Assembly: GCF_900113905.1 (NCBI RefSeq)
Contig: NZ_FORC01000001.1
Coordinates: 1 to 64,000, forward strand
DNA from: Phytopseudomonas argentinensis
GTDB lineage: Bacteria > Pseudomonadota > Gammaproteobacteria > Pseudomonadales > Pseudomonadaceae
Length of the DNA stretch: 64,000 nucleotides
Direction: 5' to 3'
The notes below the pieces were generated by a model. It ran no database searches. It worked only from the letters and a program-made list of their open reading frames with translations, and was not told the origin of the DNA. The number at the start of each line of letters is the position of its first letter. Within the stretch, counting starts at the first letter, position 1. The translations under genes and the position numbers were made by a program. This document shows, piece after piece, positions 19,041 through 26,657 of the stretch.

Positions 19041-19063
19041 GGCGTTTGGATATGCTGAACGCC
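19041..19063. promoter_or_regulatory. LysR operator candidate, GGCGTT-N11-AACGCC
   Basis: A perfect 6-base inverted repeat, GGCGTT (19041-19046) and AACGCC (19058-19063), spaced by 11 bases gives the LysR T-N11-A form. It lies 25 bases upstream of the ripR start codon and within the divergent promoter region shared with ripB. Confidence 0.65.
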
Positions 19064-19088
19064 GTTTTCAATCAAATGCCGAGCTGCC

Positions 19089-19985
19089 ATGCACTTCGAC
19101 CTGCCGGATTTGCGCCTTTTCATCCATATCGCCGAGTCGCCAAGCCTGACCCAGGGCGCACGGCGCGCCTCGCTGTCGCCTGCCGCAGCCAGCGCGCGCA
19201 TCAAGGCGCTGGAAGGCCAGTTGGATACCCGCCTGCTGTATCGTGACAGCCGTGGCGTGGAGCTGACGCCGGCCGGCCAGCGCCTGCTGCAGCACGCGCG
19301 ATTGATCATGCGCCAGGTCGATTACCTGAAAAGCGAATTCACCGAATACGGCAGCGACGCGGCCGGGCATATCCGCATCTTCGCCAACACCACGGCGGTC
19401 ACCGAGTTTCTGCCCGAGGTGCTGGCCGGCTTCCTTGCCGAGCGCCCCGGCGTGACCGTGGATCTGCAGGAGCGCCTGAGCCGCGATATCGTCCGCGGCG
19501 TGCTCGACGGCGGCGCCGACCTGGGCATCATCGCCGGCCCGGTGGAGGCCGCCGGCCTGCAGGTGCTGCACTTCAGCACCGACCGCCTGGTGCTGGTGGT
19601 GCCGGACAACCACCCGCTGGCCGGCCGGGAACGCGTCAGCCTGCGCGACACCCTGCAATACCAGCACATCGGCCTGCACGACGGCAGCACCCTGCTGACC
19701 TTCCTGCGTGAACACGTGGAAACCCTGGGTGGCACCCTGTCGCTGCGTATCCAGATGTCAGGCTTCGAAGCCATCTGCCGCATGGTCGAGGCCAACGTCG
19801 GCATCGGCATCATCCCCGAGTCCGCTGCCAGCCGGCACCGCCGCACCATGAAGCTGCACACCATCGAACTCGACGAGACCTGGGCCGTGCGCGAACGCAG
19901 CATGCTGGTACGCGACCTCGAAGCCTTGCCGGGCAGCGTGCGGGCGTTGATCGCGACGTTGCTGCCGGAAAGCTCGGTCGCCTGA
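19089..19985 (+). CDS. ripR: LysR-family regulator of the itaconate block
   Basis: A 298-residue LysR-type regulator: N-terminal helix-turn-helix (LRLFIHIAESPSLTQGARRA), linker helix, then an effector domain with IRIFANTTAVTEFLPEVLAGF and GFEAICRMVEANVGIGIIPES. It is divergent from ripB, the usual place for a pathway-specific activator that senses a substrate or CoA ester. It is paralogous to the LysR protein at 2921-3850, with matching segments through the effector domain. The symbol follows the rip naming of P. aeruginosa by synteny and is not proven by sequence alone. Confidence 0.86.
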   Translation: MHFDLPDLRLFIHIAESPSLTQGARRASLSPAAASARIKALEGQLDTRLLYRDSRGVELTPAGQRLLQHARLIMRQVDYLKSEFTEYGSDAAGHIRIFANTTAVTEFLPEVLAGFLAERPGVTVDLQERLSRDIVRGVLDGGADLGIIAGPVEAAGLQVLHFSTDRLVLVVPDNHPLAGRERVSLRDTLQYQHIGLHDGSTLLTFLREHVETLGGTLSLRIQMSGFEAICRMVEANVGIGIIPESAASRHRRTMKLHTIELDETWAVRERSMLVRDLEALPGSVRALIATLLPESSVA

Positions 19986-20132
19986 TCAGGCCTGGCGAGC
20001 CTGGAGACGCGAAACCCATCACAGCGGCGGTCGGCATTGCTGGCAAAACGCCTTGATGATCACTAGAATCGGCGCCGCAGGAAGCACCACGCACCCATAC
20101 CAGGGTTAGCGTCATGGACTGACTCATCAAGC

Positions 20133-20155
20133 GTTTCGCGCCGCCTGCGCGAAAC
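20133..20155. other. Short perfect hairpin upstream of lipoprotein operon
   Basis: GTTTCGCG (20133-20140) and CGCGAAAC (20148-20155) form an 8-bp stem with a 7-base loop. It lies in the 258-base gap between ripR and the CsgG-like gene. There is no T tract, so a weak terminator or a 5' leader structure are both possible. The rest of the gap shows nothing else I recognise. Confidence 0.35.
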
Positions 20156-20243
20156 CGTCCCATGCGTTATCACCTCGTAAAAGTGCCCGGCTGACTCCTG
20201 CCTGTTACAGGCTCGCCCTGCCCACTTTGCAAACGAGATTCGT

Positions 20244-20912
20244 ATGAACAAGATCATTACCGCTGGCATCGCTGGCATGCTCGTGCTGCTCGCCGGCTGC
20301 GCCACGGAAAGCTCGCGCACCCTGGAAGTCGCCAAGGTCAACACCGCCACCAGCCAGTACAGCGGCCCGCGCAGCCCGATCGCCGTTGGCAAGTTCGACA
20401 ACCGCTCCAGCTATCTGCGCGGCATTTTCAGCGACAGCGTCGACCGCCTTGGCGGGCAGGCCAAGACCATTCTGATCACCCACCTGCAGCAGTCCAACCG
20501 TTTCAACGTACTGGACCGCGACAACCTCAGCGAGCTGCAGCAGGAGTCGGGCTTCTCCAAGCAGGCTCAGCAGATCAAGGGTGCCAACTTCGTGGTCACC
20601 GGTGACGTGACCGAGTTCGGCCGCAAGGAAGTCGGCGATCATCAGCTGTTCGGCATCCTGGGCCGCGGCAAACAGCAGATCGCCTACGCCAAGGTGAACC
20701 TCAACATCGTCGATGTCGCCACCTCCGAAGTGGTGTATTCCAGCCAGGGCGCCGGCGAATACGCCCTGTCGAACCGCGAGATCATCGGTTTCGGCGGCAC
20801 TGCCAGCTATGACTCCACCCTCAATGGCAAAGTCCTCGACCTGGCGATTCGCGAGGCCGTCAACAAGCTGGTCAGCGGCGTCGACAGCGGCGCCTGGCGC
20901 CCGGTCAAGTGA
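20244..20912 (+). CDS. CsgG-like outer-membrane-associated lipoprotein
   Basis: A 222-residue lipoprotein: signal peptide MNKIITAGIAGMLVLLAGC with the lipobox LAGC, then a CsgG/HfaB-type domain (PIAVGKFDNRSSYLRGIF, NRFNVLDRDNLSELQQESGF, ANFVVTGDVTEFG, VNLNIVDVATSEVVYSSQG). In other bacteria CsgG forms a secretion pore for curli, but many short relatives are of unknown function. It is first of three closely spaced lipoprotein genes (with DUF4810 and DUF799). Neisseria has a comparable trio including GNA1162, as far as I recall. The three products probably act together in the envelope. Confidence 0.9.
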   Translation: MNKIITAGIAGMLVLLAGCATESSRTLEVAKVNTATSQYSGPRSPIAVGKFDNRSSYLRGIFSDSVDRLGGQAKTILITHLQQSNRFNVLDRDNLSELQQESGFSKQAQQIKGANFVVTGDVTEFGRKEVGDHQLFGILGRGKQQIAYAKVNLNIVDVATSEVVYSSQGAGEYALSNREIIGFGGTASYDSTLNGKVLDLAIREAVNKLVSGVDSGAWRPVK

Positions 20913-20926
20913 GCGAGGAGCCAACG

Positions 20927-21274
20927 ATGAAATCCCCACTTCTGCTCACCACCCTACTGGCCACCGCCCTGCTGGCCGGCTGCGCGCAACAGCCCAAATC
21001 CCTCTACTACTGGGAGGGCTACCAGCAGCAGGTCTATCAGCGCTTCGAGAACACCACCGGCACCGAGGAGCAGATCGCTGCGCTGGAAGCCAGCGCCCAG
21101 AAAGCCCGCGCCGCTGACCGCACCCTGCCACCGGGCTTCCATGCCCACCTCGGCATGCTGTACGCGGAGATCGGCAAGCCCGATCAGGTGCGCCAGCAAT
21201 TCGAAACCGAGAAAGCCCTGTTCCCCGAGTCCGCGCAGTACATGGACTTCCTGATGCGCAATATGGCCAAGTGA
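20927..21274 (+). CDS. DUF4810 family lipoprotein
   Basis: A 115-residue lipoprotein. Its signal peptide ends with the lipobox LLAGCAQ, followed by SLYYWEGYQQQVYQRFEN, typical of DUF4810. A helical, TPR-like part follows (HLGMLYAEIGKPDQVRQQFETE). The ATG at 20927 has GAGGAG six bases upstream; an in-frame start at 20909 overlaps the previous gene and lacks such a site. It lies 14 bases after the CsgG-like gene and overlaps or nearly abuts the DUF799 gene. Confidence 0.9.
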   Translation: MKSPLLLTTLLATALLAGCAQQPKSLYYWEGYQQQVYQRFENTTGTEEQIAALEASAQKARAADRTLPPGFHAHLGMLYAEIGKPDQVRQQFETEKALFPESAQYMDFLMRNMAK

Positions 21275-21279
21275 CCGAC

Positions 21280-21942
21280 ATGCCTCTACTGACTTCCCTC
21301 AGAACACTCGCGGCGCTGGCCGCGCTCGCCCTGCTGGCCGGTTGCGCCACCCAGCAGCCCTACGACTACAGCGCCTTCAAGGAAAGCAGTCCGGCCTCCA
21401 TTCTGGTGCTGCCGCCGGTCAACAAGTCGCCGGACATCAAGGCTACGCTCAGCATGTACTCGCTGATCACCGCGCCCCTGAGCGAGGCCGGCTACTACGT
21501 ACTGCCGGTGGCGGTGGTCAACGAGACCTTCAAGCAGAACGGCATGAGCAACGCCGAGGAAATCCGCGAAGTGCCGCCGCAGAAGCTCTACGAGATCTTT
21601 GGCGCAGACACGGTGTTGTACATCGACGTGACCGAATACGGCAGCAGCTACAAGGTGATCAGCAGCGAGGTGGCGGTGGCCGCCAGCGCCACCCTGGTCG
21701 ACCTGCGCACCGGCAAGGAGCTGTGGAAAGGCGTTGCCCGGGCCAGCAGCGCCGAACAGCAGCAGAACAGCGGCGGCGGCCTGGCCGGCATCCTGATCAC
21801 CGCCCTGGTCAACCAGGTGATGAACAGCCTGAACGATCGCGGTCATGAGATCGCCGGCATCACCAGCGCCCGCCTGCTGAGCAGCAACCCGGTCAACGGC
21901 ATTCTGCCCGGCCCTCGCGCGCGGCCGGTCAGCGCTCGCTGA
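21280..21942 (+). CDS. DUF799 (GNA1162-like) family lipoprotein
   Basis: A 220-residue lipoprotein with signal peptide and lipobox ALLAGCATQ, then SILVLPPVNKSPDIKATLSM and ADTVLYIDVTEYGSSYKVI, typical of DUF799. Near the C-terminus a glycine-rich segment (QNSGGGLAGILITALVNQV) could be membrane-associated. An in-frame GTG at 21271 overlaps the preceding stop codon by 4 bases and could be the real start; I chose the ATG. It is the last gene of the trio and is followed by a good terminator. Confidence 0.88.
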   Translation: MPLLTSLRTLAALAALALLAGCATQQPYDYSAFKESSPASILVLPPVNKSPDIKATLSMYSLITAPLSEAGYYVLPVAVVNETFKQNGMSNAEEIREVPPQKLYEIFGADTVLYIDVTEYGSSYKVISSEVAVAASATLVDLRTGKELWKGVARASSAEQQQNSGGGLAGILITALVNQVMNSLNDRGHEIAGITSARLLSSNPVNGILPGPRARPVSAR

Positions 21943-21953
21943 AGCCCGCCACA

Positions 21954-21983
21954 CGAGCCCGGATCACCGGGCTCGTTTCATTT
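21954..21983 (+). terminator. Rho-independent terminator of lipoprotein operon
   Basis: CGAGCCCGG (21954-21962) and CCGGGCTCG (21967-21975) form a 9-bp stem with loop ATCA, followed by TTTCATTT. It sits 12 bases after the DUF799 stop and between convergent genes. Confidence 0.85.
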
Positions 21984-21987
21984 CGGT

Positions 21988-23541
21988 CTACTCCTTGCCC
22001 ACCCCATGCTCGCGCAACTTGTTGGCGATGGTGGTGTGGGACACACCCAGGCGCTTGCCCAACAGGCGGCTGCTCGGGAATTCGCCGTGCAGGCGTTCCA
22101 GCACGGCCTTCTCGAAGCGCCCGACGATGGCGTCCAGCCCACCCTCCAGCGAGAAGTCGCCCAGCGGCTGGGCCGCGCCGTAGCCCGGCAAGCGAATGTG
22201 CTCGGGCTTCACCAGCGCACCGTCGCAGAGTGATACCGCCTGGAACAGCACGTTCTCCAGCTGCCGCACGTTGCCCGGCCAGTGATAGCGAGCCAGTTTT
22301 TCCAGCGCAGCCGGCGCCAGGCCAGGTAGCGAGCAGCCGATCTGCCGGCTGGCGCGGTCGAGAAAGTGTTCGGCCAGCGGTTGCAGGCCGTCGAGGCATT
22401 CACGCAGCGGCGGGATATGCAGGCTCAGCACGTTGAGGCGGTGATAGAGGTCTTCACGGAATTCGCCCCGGGCGCACAGTTCGGAGAGGTCGACCTGGGT
22501 GGCGCAGGTCACCCGCACGTCCAGGTACACCTCCTCGTCACTGCCGACGCGGCGGAAGCAGCCATCCTGCAAGAAGCGCAGCAGCTTGGCCTGCAGGCGC
22601 GGGCTCATTTCACCGACGCCGTCGAGAAATAGCGTGCCGCCCGCGGTCAGTTCCAGCAACCCCAGCTTGCCCTCGGCACGGGCGCCCTCGAAGGCGCCGG
22701 GGCCGTAGCCGAACAGTTCGGTCTCCGCCATCGACTCGGGCAGACCGGCACAGTTGAGCGCCATGAACGGCGACTGGCCACGGGGGCTGGCCAGGTGGCA
22801 GGCACGGGCCAGCAGCTCCTTGCCGGTACCGGTTTCACCCTCGATCAGCAGCGGTGCGTCCAGCGGCGCCATGCGTCGCGCCTCGCGCACCACGGCGGCC
22901 ATCACTTTGGAACTCTGGAAGATGCTGTCGAAGCCGCGCAGCTCCTGCTTGCGCACCTGATAGATTCGCTCGCCAACGCGGTCGGCACGGTGCAGGGTCA
23001 ACACCGCGCCGGCCATGGCTTCGCTGTCGTCGTGCTCGCTCTGCAACGGCGCGATGTCGGCGAGAAACACGTCGCCGCAAACCTTCACACGCAACCCGTT
23101 GATGCGCGAGCGATTGGCACGCACCAGCTCCGGCAAATCGAAATCCTCGACATAGCGCGACAGCGCGATGCCCGGCACCTCGTCGACGCGCACACCGAGC
23201 AGGCCAGCGGCGGCCCGGTTGGCGGCGACGATACTGCCACCCATATCGACCGACAACACCGGAAACTCCAGGGCGCCGAGCAGGGCGTTGAGCTCCAGAT
23301 GGCGCCGTTCGCTGGGCATCAGCCCCACCCGCTTGACGCCGAATACGCCGGTGATGGCCTCGAACTTGGCCCGTAGGGCCTGAAATTGCAGGTTGATCAG
23401 GTTGGGGCAATGCAGGTAGATGGCGTTGCCCTGCTCGCCGCCGACCTCGCCGCGGGCGACGTTGATGCCGTAGTCGACCAGCAGTTCGAGGATGTCGCGC
23501 AGGATGCCTACACGGTTCTGGCAGTGGATTTTGATACGCAT
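21988..23541 (-). CDS. phhR: TyrR/PhhR-type aromatic amino acid regulator
   Basis: A 517-residue regulator with an N-terminal ACT domain (MRIKIHCQNRVGILRDILEL), a PAS domain, an AAA+ sigma-54-type domain with Walker A EGETGTGKE, and a C-terminal Fis-like helix-turn-helix (SSRLLGKRLGVSHTTIANKL). The motif that contacts sigma-54 reads GAFEGA in place of GAFTGA, in line with TyrR/PhhR proteins that act at sigma-70 promoters. The ATG at 23541 starts the conserved ACT sequence; the frame extension to 23652 is rejected. It is divergent from phhA and should activate it in response to phenylalanine or tyrosine. Confidence 0.93.
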   Translation of the reverse strand: MRIKIHCQNRVGILRDILELLVDYGINVARGEVGGEQGNAIYLHCPNLINLQFQALRAKFEAITGVFGVKRVGLMPSERRHLELNALLGALEFPVLSVDMGGSIVAANRAAAGLLGVRVDEVPGIALSRYVEDFDLPELVRANRSRINGLRVKVCGDVFLADIAPLQSEHDDSEAMAGAVLTLHRADRVGERIYQVRKQELRGFDSIFQSSKVMAAVVREARRMAPLDAPLLIEGETGTGKELLARACHLASPRGQSPFMALNCAGLPESMAETELFGYGPGAFEGARAEGKLGLLELTAGGTLFLDGVGEMSPRLQAKLLRFLQDGCFRRVGSDEEVYLDVRVTCATQVDLSELCARGEFREDLYHRLNVLSLHIPPLRECLDGLQPLAEHFLDRASRQIGCSLPGLAPAALEKLARYHWPGNVRQLENVLFQAVSLCDGALVKPEHIRLPGYGAAQPLGDFSLEGGLDAIVGRFEKAVLERLHGEFPSSRLLGKRLGVSHTTIANKLREHGVGKE

Positions 23542-23623
23542 GACGGCACTCTTGTTATTTTCGTCAAGGTTTCTTGCCAGTCTAGAGGAAGCCACCGAGC
23601 CAGGAACAGGCTTTCGCGCAGGA

Positions 23624-23641
23624 CGTAATGCTTTCTTTACG
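23624..23641. promoter_or_regulatory. PhhR/TyrR box candidate
   Basis: CGTAAT-N6-TTTACG at 23624-23641 fits the TyrR-type box TGTAAA-N6-TTTACA at most core positions. It lies between phhR and phhA, 112 bases before the phhA start. The match is by eye. Confidence 0.6.
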
Positions 23642-23753
23642 AAAACGATCAACGATCTGCTTCCGCGCGCCGCTCACGTGCGCGCAAAGCACGCCCGCCT
23701 GCGGCATGCTCAGGCCAGCCACGACCAGTTCGGATGTGCAGGGAGATCCCCAG

Positions 23754-24539
23754 ATGAAAGCCAGCCAGTACGTTGCCAGGCAGCCTGACGCGAACGGCTT
23801 CATTGATTACAGCGAGGTCGAGCATCGCACCTGGCAGACGCTGATCGAGCGCCAACTCAAGGTGATCGAGCCGCGGGCCTGTCAGGAATACCTGAACGGC
23901 ATCGACAAGCTGGCCCTGCCCGGTGACCGGATTCCCCAGCTGGCGGACATCAACCGCGTGCTGCAGGGTACTACCGGCTGGCAGGTCGCCCAGGTGCCGG
24001 CGCTGATTCCCTTTCAGCGCTTCTTCGAGTTGCTCGCCAACAAGCAGTTTCCGGTGGCCACCTTCATCCGCACCGAAGCGGACCTGGACTACCTGCAGGA
24101 GCCGGATATCTTCCACGAGATCTTCGGTCACTGTCCGCTGCTGACCAACCCCTGGTTCGCCGAATTCACCCACACCTACGGCCGCCTCGGCCTGGCCGCC
24201 AGCCCCCAGGAACGGGTGTACCTGGCGCGCCTGTACTGGATGACCATCGAGTTCGGCCTGGTCGACACCCCCACCGGGCGGCGCATCTACGGCGGCGGCA
24301 TTCTCTCCTCGCCCAGGGAGGCGGTGTATTGTCTGTCCGGCGAGCCCGAGCATCAGCCATTCGATGCCCTAGAGGCCATGCGCACGCCGTATCGCATCGA
24401 CATCCTGCAGCCGCTGTACTTCGTGTTGCCGGATCTGCAACGGCTGTTCGCTCTGGCGCAGCAGGACATCATGAGCCTGGTGCACGAGGCCATGGCGCTT
24501 GGCCTGCATAAACCGAAATTTCCACCCAAGGCAGCCTGA
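23754..24539 (+). CDS. phhA: Phenylalanine 4-monooxygenase
   Basis: A 261-residue pterin-dependent iron hydroxylase converting phenylalanine to tyrosine. The iron ligands are visible: His121 and His126 in DIFHEIFGHCPLL and Glu166 in YWMTIEFGLVD. The ATG at 23754 has GGGAGA upstream; the longer frame from 23628 covers the PhhR box and is not used. It is divergent from its regulator and is followed, after a 193-base gap with a repeat, by the pterin-recycling gene phhB. The protein has the compact single-domain form typical of bacteria. Confidence 0.96.
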   Translation: MKASQYVARQPDANGFIDYSEVEHRTWQTLIERQLKVIEPRACQEYLNGIDKLALPGDRIPQLADINRVLQGTTGWQVAQVPALIPFQRFFELLANKQFPVATFIRTEADLDYLQEPDIFHEIFGHCPLLTNPWFAEFTHTYGRLGLAASPQERVYLARLYWMTIEFGLVDTPTGRRIYGGGILSSPREAVYCLSGEPEHQPFDALEAMRTPYRIDILQPLYFVLPDLQRLFALAQQDIMSLVHEAMALGLHKPKFPPKAA

Positions 24540-24542
24540 GAA

Positions 24543-24691
24543 CCTGTCCACGATCTGCTGCGCGTCGGCGCTCTGCGTTAAAAACAAGCTCGGAATGCTC
24601 ATTTACCACTTGTAAACTCGAGTGCGAGCCCAGTCCGCTTCCTCGCTTGTTTTTGCCCTGGATCGCTCTAGCTCGCGAGATCGTGAACGGG
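24543..24691. repeat. Dispersed palindromic element between phhA and phhB
   Basis: The outer arms CTGTCCACGATCT and AGATCGTGAACGG are inverted repeats with two mismatches. Inside lies a second inverted pair, AAAAACAAGC and GCTTGTTTTT, and a small TTTAC/GTAAA hairpin. A shorter relative with perfect arms is at 32034-32091. It has no coding capacity. It lies within the phhA-phhB transcription unit and could fold in the mRNA. Confidence 0.72.
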
Positions 24692-24732
24692 CTCTGAGCC
24701 TGCCGTAACGATCAACGTTCAGAGGAACCCCC

Positions 24733-25089
24733 ATGACTGCACTGTCCAAAGCCACCTGCGAAGCCTGCAGCGCCGATGCACCGAAAGTCAGCGAGGCCGA
24801 ACTGGCGCAACTGATCAAGGAAATCCCGGACTGGAACATCGAGGTTCGTGATGGCGTGATGCAGCTCGAGCGAGCCTACGCGTTTCGCACCTTCAAACAT
24901 GCGCTGGCCTTCACCAATGCGGTGGGCGAAATCGCTGAAACCGCCAACCATCACCCTGCGCTGCTCACCGAATGGGGCAAGGTCACCGTCACCTGGTGGA
25001 GCCACTCGATCAAGGGCCTGCACCGCAACGACTTCATCATGGCGGCGCGTACCGATGAGCTGGCGAAAGTGGCCGATGGTCGCAAGTAA
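24733..25089 (+). CDS. phhB: Pterin-4a-carbinolamine dehydratase
   Basis: A 118-residue enzyme that dehydrates 4a-hydroxytetrahydrobiopterin formed by PhhA. The family motif [23 protein letters not shown] is complete, with the paired catalytic histidines. The ATG at 24733 follows AGAGGAA. It lies downstream of phhA with a palindromic repeat in the gap, so expression could come from read-through or from its own promoter. The usual third gene of this group (an aromatic aminotransferase) is not adjacent here. Confidence 0.95.
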   Translation: MTALSKATCEACSADAPKVSEAELAQLIKEIPDWNIEVRDGVMQLERAYAFRTFKHALAFTNAVGEIAETANHHPALLTEWGKVTVTWWSHSIKGLHRNDFIMAARTDELAKVADGRK

Positions 25090-25279
25090 GATGCCCCGAT
25101 AGCGGGAAAACTCGCTCCTTTGCGCACCGCCCTGGTGCCTTTCACTACCCTAAAAAATCAACAGACCGTTCGTCGCAAAAAATAAATTATAAATATCAAT
25201 AACATAGCAAAAGTCATCAAAGATCACTGGCGCGCTTCCTGCTTGCCATAGCTGGCATAGTTTCCTAGGGTTGTTCGCC

Positions 25280-26569
25280 ATGTGGTCCTTGATTGCCCCT
25301 ATCAGCTCGTTGCTGGGTGGGGTCGCGTTACTCCTCCTTGGCAACGGTCTGCTCAACACCCTACTGACCCTGCGTGGCGTCGCCGAAGGCTACTCCACCG
25401 GGATGCTCGGCCTGATCATGTCCGGGTACTTCGTCGGTTTTCTCCTCGGCACCTGGCTGGCGATTCCGCTGGTGCGTCGCGTTGGGCATATCCGTGCGTT
25501 CTCCTTCTGCGCCGCTCTGGCCGCGATCACCGCCCTGCTCCACGTGCTGATCGTCGACCCCTGGGTCTGGCTCGCCTTGCGGGTGCTTTACGGCCTGGCA
25601 CTGGTCAGCCTGTACATGGTCATTGAAAGCTGGCTCAACGCTCAGGTGCGCAACGAAAATCGCGGGCAGATGTTCGCCATCTACATGGCCGTCAACCTCG
25701 GCGCCCTGGCAGCTGCGCAGCAGTTGCTGAGCCTCGCCGAGCCGACCGAGTTCCTGCTGTTCGCCCTGGCGGCGATGCTGATCAGCGCGGCGCTGATGCC
25801 CATTACCCTGACCCGCCAACCTCAGCCCAGCGTGCCGGACACCCTGCACAGCAACCTGCGCGCCATCGCCGGTATCGCACCACTGTCGATTGCCGCCGCC
25901 GGTCTTTCCGGGCTGGCGCTCGGTGCGTTCTGGGGCATGGCGCCGGTGTACGCCAGCCTCAACGGCTTCGACGCCGCCGGGGTCGGCCTGATGATGAGCG
26001 CCACCATTCTCGGCGGCGCACTGCTGCAATGGCCGATCGGGCGTTTCTCCGACAATCACGACCGCCGCTGGGTGCTGTTCTGGGTGGTCAGCGCCGCGGC
26101 GGTCGTCGCCTTGCTGATGAGCCTGCTGCCGGCTGGGCGTGCGCTGCTGGCGCTGATGTTCATGTTTGGCGGGCTGTCGTTCGCCATCTACCCCATCGCC
26201 GTGGCGCAGCTGATCGATCAGTTGCACAGCGACGAGATTCTCTCCGGCTCCAGCAGCCTGCTGATGGTCAACGGTGTCGGCTCGGTGTGCGGGCCACTGC
26301 TCGCCGGATTGTTGATGCAGTACAGCGGCGCCGCCGCACTGCCGCTGTATTTCGCCGCCACCTTGGGCCTGCTGGCGGCCTACACCTTCTATCGCCTGCG
26401 CCACGTCAGCGACCTGGTCGCCGGTGAACAGGCGCACTTCGTGCCGATGTTGCGCACCAGCCACACCGTACTGGAGCTGATGCCGGACGCCCCATCGGCA
26501 GACGATGACAGCGGCCCGGACAACGATAACCCCGGCAGCGCGCAGGAGCGCGCGGCTACTTCGTCGTAG
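25280..26569 (+). CDS. MFS transporter, YcaD-like
   Basis: A 429-residue major facilitator with 12 predicted helices. IPLVRRVGHIRAFSFCAALA is the cytoplasmic loop 2-3 motif, and GLALVSLYMVIESWLNAQVR is the mid-protein signature of the YcaD group. The hydrophilic C-terminal tail is acidic (DAPSADDDSGPDNDNP). The ATG at 25280 is chosen over a TTG at 25271. An AT-rich stretch at 25141-25230 likely holds its promoter. It shows clear resemblance to the MFS protein at 34975-36321. Substrate unknown. It lies 88 bases before the glucosylglycerol gene, so co-transcription is possible. Confidence 0.88.
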   Translation: MWSLIAPISSLLGGVALLLLGNGLLNTLLTLRGVAEGYSTGMLGLIMSGYFVGFLLGTWLAIPLVRRVGHIRAFSFCAALAAITALLHVLIVDPWVWLALRVLYGLALVSLYMVIESWLNAQVRNENRGQMFAIYMAVNLGALAAAQQLLSLAEPTEFLLFALAAMLISAALMPITLTRQPQPSVPDTLHSNLRAIAGIAPLSIAAAGLSGLALGAFWGMAPVYASLNGFDAAGVGLMMSATILGGALLQWPIGRFSDNHDRRWVLFWVVSAAAVVALLMSLLPAGRALLALMFMFGGLSFAIYPIAVAQLIDQLHSDEILSGSSSLLMVNGVGSVCGPLLAGLLMQYSGAAALPLYFAATLGLLAAYTFYRLRHVSDLVAGEQAHFVPMLRTSHTVLELMPDAPSADDDSGPDNDNPGSAQERAATSS

Positions 26570-26657
26570 GCACACACAGGCCTGCAGAACAGAGGCGCCA
26601 ACCAGGCGCCCGCTTTACCCGTCGGCTGATGTCGGCGCTTGAACAGGGAGACAGCGC

